Assembly (NCBI GenBank): GCA_004377365.1
Contig: SOHZ01000392.1
Span: forward strand, 1 to 39,123
Reading direction: 5' to 3'
Length of the DNA stretch: 39,123 bases
Source of the DNA: Anaerolineales bacterium
Lineage (GTDB): Bacteria > Chloroflexota > Anaerolineae > E26-bin7
A model generated the notes under the pieces. It saw only the letters and a program-made list of their open reading frames with translations, had not been told where the DNA came from and ran no database searches. A program made the translations under genes and the position numbers. Below are positions 33,998 through 39,123 of the stretch, in pieces (the first letter of the stretch is position 1; every line of letters starts with the position of its first letter).

Positions 33998-35263
33998 CTA
34001 AGCTCCCAGTTCCTCTATTTGCATCTTGATCTTCGCAATTTCGTCTTTCTCAGCGTCAATCTGGTTGAGCACGGAGATGGGAACATCCCCACCTGACATG
34101 TCAATTTTCCGCTGCAAGTGGTCCAGGTTCCTCTCGCGAATTCTAAGTCTTTTCTTCAGCGCGACTACTTTCCCTAACTTGTTCTTCATTTTCCCGAGTC
34201 CATCGAGCTCTTTCTGGATTTCAGCGAGACGGGCCTGATCTTTGCCCTTATAATCAACTCGCCAAGGCTCCGTGATCCGCCCCTTCTCCTGTTCAAGGTC
34301 AAACACTTGCCCTTTGAGTTTAGTAAACTCTGTCTCTAGAGCCTCGTCACTCATTGTCAGATAAGAAGTTGGAGCAGGAGGAGGTGGCTCAACTGGAGGC
34401 GCTGTGATTGTCTCTACTGGAGCGACCCTCGAAACAGCAGCTTCAGCGACTGGCGCGCCCACCAGTTCATCGCGTAAGGTACAGAAAAAGTGGTCGAAGT
34501 AGCCGTCCTCACCTTCAATAGTCGTCCCTTTTCTGACCCGCATGGCCCGTCCGATGAAATCGCTGGCTGTGGGGGCCGAGGGGTTCACGTACCACAGAGA
34601 CCCACCCTCCCCCCGGAGGCAACGGTTGATGTCGTCATCTCTCATGCCGTGACCGCTGATGATGACATCCCGGCTCAGGTAGTCGGTCAACACCCGCTCT
34701 ATCTTCTCACTAAACTGGAAAATCTCCTCGGGCGTAAAAGCAAAGATGCGAGCGTCTAAATCGCCGTGCAGCTTGACCAGCTTGATGCGGGGCTGTGGGT
34801 AACCCAGGGCTTTGACGATCCCTTCCTCAGTGTCCTGGCCGTTGATCAGCATAGTAAAGTCTCGGCTGCGGAGGCCAACATCGGCGAAGGCGTCCTCGAC
34901 AAAGGTGTCATAGTTGGTGGAGAAAATGACTTCGAGGTAGCCTTCCCTGGCCAGTTGGGCCAGGGCATGATAGCCAGCAGAAGACCGTTGCCCTTCGGTG
35001 TGCCTCTTGATAATGGCGTATCGCTCGCTCTCGCTAAAGCCATCCAGGATTTCGTAAAACTCGGCGACCTTATCATCCCACGACATGGCGCCGGGGTCTT
35101 GCACGCTGTAACCGTCCACCACACTCTCGATCACCTGGCCAAAGGAACTGGCCCCCGAAGTAAGGGAGGCCCCTGCCCCCAGGATCAGCACATAGGGCGG
35201 CTCGGCGTTCTCCTTGCGGACTCGCATGAGATTAGCCAGTACTTTGATGGCACGCGATGCCAT
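33998..35263 (-). CDS. SIR2-like domain protein with Pro-rich linker and C-terminal coiled coil
   Basis: VLILGAGASLTSGASSFGQVIES; VIFSTNYDTFVEDAF; LVKLHGDLDARIFAFTPEEIFQFSEKIERVL; GHGMRDDDINRCL; charged heptad-like C-terminus. Confidence 0.85.
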   Translation of the reverse strand: MASRAIKVLANLMRVRKENAEPPYVLILGAGASLTSGASSFGQVIESVVDGYSVQDPGAMSWDDKVAEFYEILDGFSESERYAIIKRHTEGQRSSAGYHALAQLAREGYLEVIFSTNYDTFVEDAFADVGLRSRDFTMLINGQDTEEGIVKALGYPQPRIKLVKLHGDLDARIFAFTPEEIFQFSEKIERVLTDYLSRDVIISGHGMRDDDINRCLRGEGGSLWYVNPSAPTASDFIGRAMRVRKGTTIEGEDGYFDHFFCTLRDELVGAPVAEAAVSRVAPVETITAPPVEPPPPAPTSYLTMSDEALETEFTKLKGQVFDLEQEKGRITEPWRVDYKGKDQARLAEIQKELDGLGKMKNKLGKVVALKKRLRIRERNLDHLQRKIDMSGGDVPISVLNQIDAEKDEIAKIKMQIEELGA

Positions 35264-35403
35264 AACTTTACCTCCTCATCGGTGAAGTCAGGTCACTCCT
35301 TTTGCCTACATTACTATTTTACCCTGCCTTGCTCGCTATGTCAATACCCAATTTTCTCAATGATCGTTCGGAATTTGGCAAAACTCGATGGGCGCCACAA
35401 GTG

Positions 35404-35432
35404 AAGGGGTTAGAGCAGAGCCCTAACCCCTT
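35404..35432. repeat. Hairpin between hpf and the SIR2-like gene
   Basis: AAGGGGTTAG...CTAACCCCTT, 10-bp perfect stem; no clear U tract. Confidence 0.6.
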
Positions 35433-35472
35433 GAATTTCATCCTCAGCCTATGGCGCCTGTACCGCAATCAC

Positions 35473-35504
35473 CACTGTTGCGGTGCAGGAGTGGTGCAAC
35501 AGTG
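35473..35504. repeat. Inverted repeat immediately 3' of hpf
   Basis: CACTGTTGC ... GCAACAGTG. Confidence 0.75.
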
Positions 35505-35509
35505 CCACT

Positions 35510-36067
35510 TCACTTCAATTCCGGCTGAATCAGTCCGTAATCGCCGTCCTTACGGCGGTAGAGGACGTTTATGCCCTCAACTTCGGCGTTGAAAAAGACG
35601 AAAAAGTCGTGGCCTAACAGTTCCATCTGCTCGATGGCTTCATCCTGGGTCATGGGAACCATCGAGAATTGTTTGACCCTGACAACGCGATGAGCTTCCT
35701 CCTCCAGTTCCTCAATAGGTAGGGATTCGCCGCGGACACGGCGACCGCGGACACGGCGTTTCCCTTTGTAGCGGGCAATCTGGCGGTGTATTTTGTCCAA
35801 AACGGCGTCAATGGAGGCGAATATATCATCCGTTCTTTCTTCAGCGCGCAGGATAGTGCCGTTGCTTCGCAGAGTTACCTGAGCCACCTGGCTATCCTGG
35901 GCACTCTTAACCTTCTCTGTGGAAAGCTCCACTCGAGCTTCGCTGATGCTTGGGAGATAATGATCCAATCTACCTATCTTTGTTTCGACGTACTCGCGCA
36001 ACCACTCTGTCACCTCAATGTTTTTGGCTTTGATAATCAGTTGCATGTCCCTTTCTCCTTTCTTCAA
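35510..36067 (-). CDS. hpf: Ribosome hibernation promoting factor (long form)
   Basis: MQLIIKAKNIEVTEWLREYVETKIGRLDHYLP; C-terminal FVFFNAEVEGINVLYRRKDGDYGLIQPE. Confidence 0.95.
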   Translation of the reverse strand: MKKGERDMQLIIKAKNIEVTEWLREYVETKIGRLDHYLPSISEARVELSTEKVKSAQDSQVAQVTLRSNGTILRAEERTDDIFASIDAVLDKIHRQIARYKGKRRVRGRRVRGESLPIEELEEEAHRVVRVKQFSMVPMTQDEAIEQMELLGHDFFVFFNAEVEGINVLYRRKDGDYGLIQPELK

Positions 36068-36075
36068 ATCGCCAA

Positions 36076-36148
36076 GTAAGTGCTCAGCCAGCAGCGGTCA
36101 GTGGTCAGCTTTCAGCGATCGCCTAATTGCTGACCGCTGCACACTTAC
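36076..36148. repeat. Long imperfect intergenic hairpin between comF-like gene and hpf
   Basis: GTAAGTG (36076-36082)/CACTTAC (36142-36148) and CAGCGGTCAG (36092-36101)/CTGACCGCTG (36130-36139). Confidence 0.85.
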
Positions 36149-36161
36149 ATCCAACATTGCC

Positions 36162-36872
36162 CTAACGTGCCCGGGCCAGGGTTAGAGCCCAGACGGTGCA
36201 GATACCTCGTTGCTTCAGGGCCGAGCTGCAAGCCTCCAACGTCGCTCCAGTGGTGTAAACGTCGTCAACCAACAACACGCTTTTACCTGCTAACTGGTCA
36301 TCGGGGCAATGAAAGGCCCCGCGCACGTTTTCCTTACGTTCCTCGGCGTTCAGGTCAACCTGGGGAGATGTCTCTCGCACACGGACCACAGCATTTTCCA
36401 GCACCGGCAGGCCCACTCCTTTTCCCAGTTCTCTGGCCAGCAAGGCCGCCTGGTTGTAGCCGCGTTCGCGCAAACGTCGGGTGTGGAGAGGCACGGGAAT
36501 AATGACATCGGCAGGGAGATGGACGTCCTGCCAGTATGAGACCATCATCTCGCCCAGGGGAGCAGCCAGACCCTGTGAATTGGAATATTTGAGGCGGTGT
36601 ATGGCCTCGCGGATGGGGCTCTCGAAAAAGGCGACAGAGCGGACGCCGTCAATCTGCAAGGGAGCACGCTGACAACGAAGGCAAAGCTTGCCCTTGGTTA
36701 TGGGGAGGCCACAGCAGGGGCAGAGAGGAGGTCTGAGGAGTTCGATGGCGCTGCGGCACTCTGAGCAGAGCCAGCCGCCAACTTTACGGCAACCAACGCA
36801 GCGTGGAGGAAAGAGCAAATCGAGAAAGGTTGTCTTAATGCGAAAGACAAAGTCTGCGCTCGTAGGTGCCAA
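36162..36872 (-). CDS. ComF family protein (phosphoribosyltransferase domain)
   Basis: LLFPPRCVGCRKVGGWLCSECRS zinc-finger; SVLLVDDVYTTGATLEACSSALKQ. Confidence 0.92.
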   Translation of the reverse strand: MAPTSADFVFRIKTTFLDLLFPPRCVGCRKVGGWLCSECRSAIELLRPPLCPCCGLPITKGKLCLRCQRAPLQIDGVRSVAFFESPIREAIHRLKYSNSQGLAAPLGEMMVSYWQDVHLPADVIIPVPLHTRRLRERGYNQAALLARELGKGVGLPVLENAVVRVRETSPQVDLNAEERKENVRGAFHCPDDQLAGKSVLLVDDVYTTGATLEACSSALKQRGICTVWALTLARAR

Positions 36873-36941
36873 ATCTTTCCTTCCTGTCCGCTCCTGCCCA
36901 CTCGAAGCGTATGGGGAAGATAGATAAAGCCTGCAGAGATT

Positions 36942-37889
36942 CTAGATGACTCCCAAAACGCCCGAACTCATCACTACCAGGATGGCCGGTCCCAGGAGAA
37001 TGACGAGGAGGGCGGGGAAGATCAAGAAAACCATCGGGAACAGCATCTTGACAGGAGCCTGGTGCGCTTTTTCCTCGGCCCGTTGGCGGCGTCTGATGCG
37101 CATCTGCTCCGATTGGATGCGCAACACTTTGGCGATGCTAACGCCCAATTGATCGGCCTGGATGATGGCCGCTACAAAGCTGCTGACGTCAGACACGTCC
37201 ATCCTGTCAGCCATGTCACGCAGGGCTTCGCGTCTCAATTTGCCCATCTGAATCTCCTGAATGACACGAGTGAAAGCCAGACTGAGTTCGTTCTCCCACT
37301 TTTCGGCCACTTTGGACAGGGCAGCATCGAAACCCAAACCAGCTTCGACGCTGATAGTAAGCAGGTCAAGAGCGTCAGGCAGGGCCTTCAGTATTTCCGT
37401 TTGCCTTCTCCTGATCTGGCCGGACAGCCATAGAGTGGGCAGCACGTAGAAGCCCAAACCGCCCGCCACGGCAGTGGCAAGGAATCGCTTGGGTAAATAC
37501 TGGCCAGTGAGAGTCAACAGAAGGAAAGTCAGTGTCGCCAGGAGAATCCCGGCCAATCCCCGGATCCCCAGGAACTCTGTCGACCCCCAGCCGTAGGGCT
37601 TACCGGCCAGCTCCAGTTTGCGGCGAGTCTCCTCAATGTTACGCTGGGGGGTAAGACGGCCTAAGAGCTGGGCAATGCCTTCTAGGACAGGCTTGATGAT
37701 ACGCTGGCTGAAAGGCTGCGACAGTTCGATTTCTTCCAGGGTCAGGGTCCGCCCCCCGTACTCGGTCAGACGATCCATAACCTGGTCAGAAGAGCGAGGT
37801 GCCGCTACCCCTACGAAGAGCAAGACAACGCTCCCTAGAATGGCCATAGCAACAATTAGAACCACTGGTGACATGATCCAATCTCCCAC
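36942..37889 (-). CDS. Type II secretion system F family protein, TadC-like
   Basis: ALPDALDLLTISVEAGLGFDAAL...RADQ-type region QADQLGVSIAKVLRIQSEQMRIRRRQRAEEKAHQAPVKMLFPMV. Confidence 0.88.
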   Translation of the reverse strand: MGDWIMSPVVLIVAMAILGSVVLLFVGVAAPRSSDQVMDRLTEYGGRTLTLEEIELSQPFSQRIIKPVLEGIAQLLGRLTPQRNIEETRRKLELAGKPYGWGSTEFLGIRGLAGILLATLTFLLLTLTGQYLPKRFLATAVAGGLGFYVLPTLWLSGQIRRRQTEILKALPDALDLLTISVEAGLGFDAALSKVAEKWENELSLAFTRVIQEIQMGKLRREALRDMADRMDVSDVSSFVAAIIQADQLGVSIAKVLRIQSEQMRIRRRQRAEEKAHQAPVKMLFPMVFLIFPALLVILLGPAILVVMSSGVLGVI

Positions 37890-38032
37890 TTAGTACACGG
37901 CGACGCAAATAAGCCACCGATTATCAGGGTAAGATGAGCGCATCCTGAGTAGCCGAAACGGAGTGGAGGCCGTCAACAAATTGGTGTTTAAACAGATCAC
38001 ACTGTAAGCCTATGACCACCACACAAGCTGGT

Positions 38033-39004
38033 CTACACCTCGATGCGTACGATTTTCTGGGTAGCAATGAACCCGATGATGATGCCGGTCACTGCGCCAC
38101 CCATCATGATCCATCCACAAAGCTCTGTGAACATGGCACCTAGGTAATCCGGGTTCATCAAGTAAAGTAGCAGGCCCATACCGATGGGCAAAAAGCTGAT
38201 GACATAGCTAGAGATCACCCCCTGGGCGGTCAGGACTCTGATTTCGCCTTTGATCCTGACTCGCTCGCGGATGGTGTAGCCAATGATCTCAAGGATCTCA
38301 GCCAGATTGCCGCCGACTTCGTGTTGGACGTTGATGGCCGTAATCATCAGGTCCAGGTCGTCACTCTGGATACGGCGCAACATATTGTTCATAGCTTGCT
38401 CGTTGGATAGCCCCAAACCAACCTCCCGCACAACCCGGGCGAACTCCTCCGAAATAGGAGGCGGGAGCTCCCTGGCCACCGTCTCCATAGATTGGAGCAA
38501 GCTGTAGCCAGAGCGGAGAGAGTTGACCAGAAGGTTGATGGTGTCCCCCAACTGATCGTTGAAAGCGTTCAGTCGTCTCCGCTGCTGAATTTTCAGATAA
38601 ATACCGGGAGCGTAGAATCCGAGGACTGCAGCCCCACCAGCCATAAGCAGACTCTTGCGGAAAAGCAAATAGCCGATAAGGAAAAGGCCCAAAATACTGG
38701 TGATGCTCAGGAGGACGTACTCGCCAGGAGTGAGTTTTACGTCAGCACGGGCCAATTGCGTGGCAATTTTGTCCGCAAAGCCCCTGCCAGCAATAGCCTT
38801 ATCCACACCAGCCGCCAGAAGCGAGGGCCCTTTCTCCTTTTCGCCCTTCCCCAAGGCTATGGGCTCGGCCACTCCGCTGGTGTACTGTTCCAAACGGTCC
38901 TCAATAGCCCTATCGCCAGCTCCCACAGTGCTGGCTATCCCCCAGAAGAGGACCACCACCGCCAGCACGATGACTATAGCAAGCACAATTACCATAGGAC
39001 CCAT
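38033..39004 (-). CDS. Type II secretion system F family protein, TadB-like
   Basis: LGDTINLLVNSLRSGYSLLQSMETVARELPPPISEEFARVVREVGLGLSNEQAM. Confidence 0.88.
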   Translation of the reverse strand: MGPMVIVLAIVIVLAVVVLFWGIASTVGAGDRAIEDRLEQYTSGVAEPIALGKGEKEKGPSLLAAGVDKAIAGRGFADKIATQLARADVKLTPGEYVLLSITSILGLFLIGYLLFRKSLLMAGGAAVLGFYAPGIYLKIQQRRRLNAFNDQLGDTINLLVNSLRSGYSLLQSMETVARELPPPISEEFARVVREVGLGLSNEQAMNNMLRRIQSDDLDLMITAINVQHEVGGNLAEILEIIGYTIRERVRIKGEIRVLTAQGVISSYVISFLPIGMGLLLYLMNPDYLGAMFTELCGWIMMGGAVTGIIIGFIATQKIVRIEV

Positions 39005-39093
39005 AACAACATCCCTCCTGTTCTCCGATTGCCTACCGCTGACTCCTTTCCCTCGCTCTATCGCCTATTACTACAACCGTACTTCCGTCGAAA

Positions 39094-39123
39094 TGTCATT
39101 CTGAGCGACCGAAGGGAGCGAAG
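39094..39123. repeat. Partial copy of a widespread 'TGTCATTCTGAGCG...GAAG' intergenic repeat, cut by the window end
   Basis: TGTCATTCTGAGCGACCGAAGGGAGCGAAG. Confidence 0.55.

Noticed and set aside
1-39123. tRNA or rRNA genes
   Set aside because: No cloverleaf or rRNA core sequence recognised by eye; a tRNAscan/barrnap run would settle it.

Overview
The window reads as a bacterial chromosomal segment. Its gene content and repeat style suggest Chloroflexota/Anaerolineae, but this is inference and was not searched. It is dominated by a large surface-glycan / glycosyltransferase locus in two divergent arms: minus strand about 1.1-20.9 kb and plus strand about 22.7-31.7 kb. The locus contains multi-pass membrane glycosyltransferases (GT39/DUF2079-like), GT2 and GT4 enzymes, a flippase-like protein, and a DegT aminotransferase / Gfo-Idh-MocA oxidoreductase / hexapeptide acyltransferase trio resembling a diacetamido-sugar pathway. 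Flanking genes are a PflA-like radical SAM protein, HNH endonuclease, LMW phosphatase, HPF, ComF and two TadB/TadC pilus assembly proteins. The most interesting signals are: (1) a cassette of an extracellular propeller sensor fused to a STAND-type ATPase, a second ATPase and a SIR2-like domain, which splits the sugar trio and has a SIR2-like paralogue at 34-35 kb; (2) several families of short palindromic or heptameric repeats, some inserted in-frame inside membrane glycosyltransferase genes; (3) a roughly 110-aa C-terminal module present in 9 copies across 5 membrane proteins; (4) a duplicated terminator-promoter unit flanking an orphan antitoxin-like gene; (5) a small island of TA-like and decayed genes between the two arms. 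All family names come from reading motifs by eye; no database search was run.
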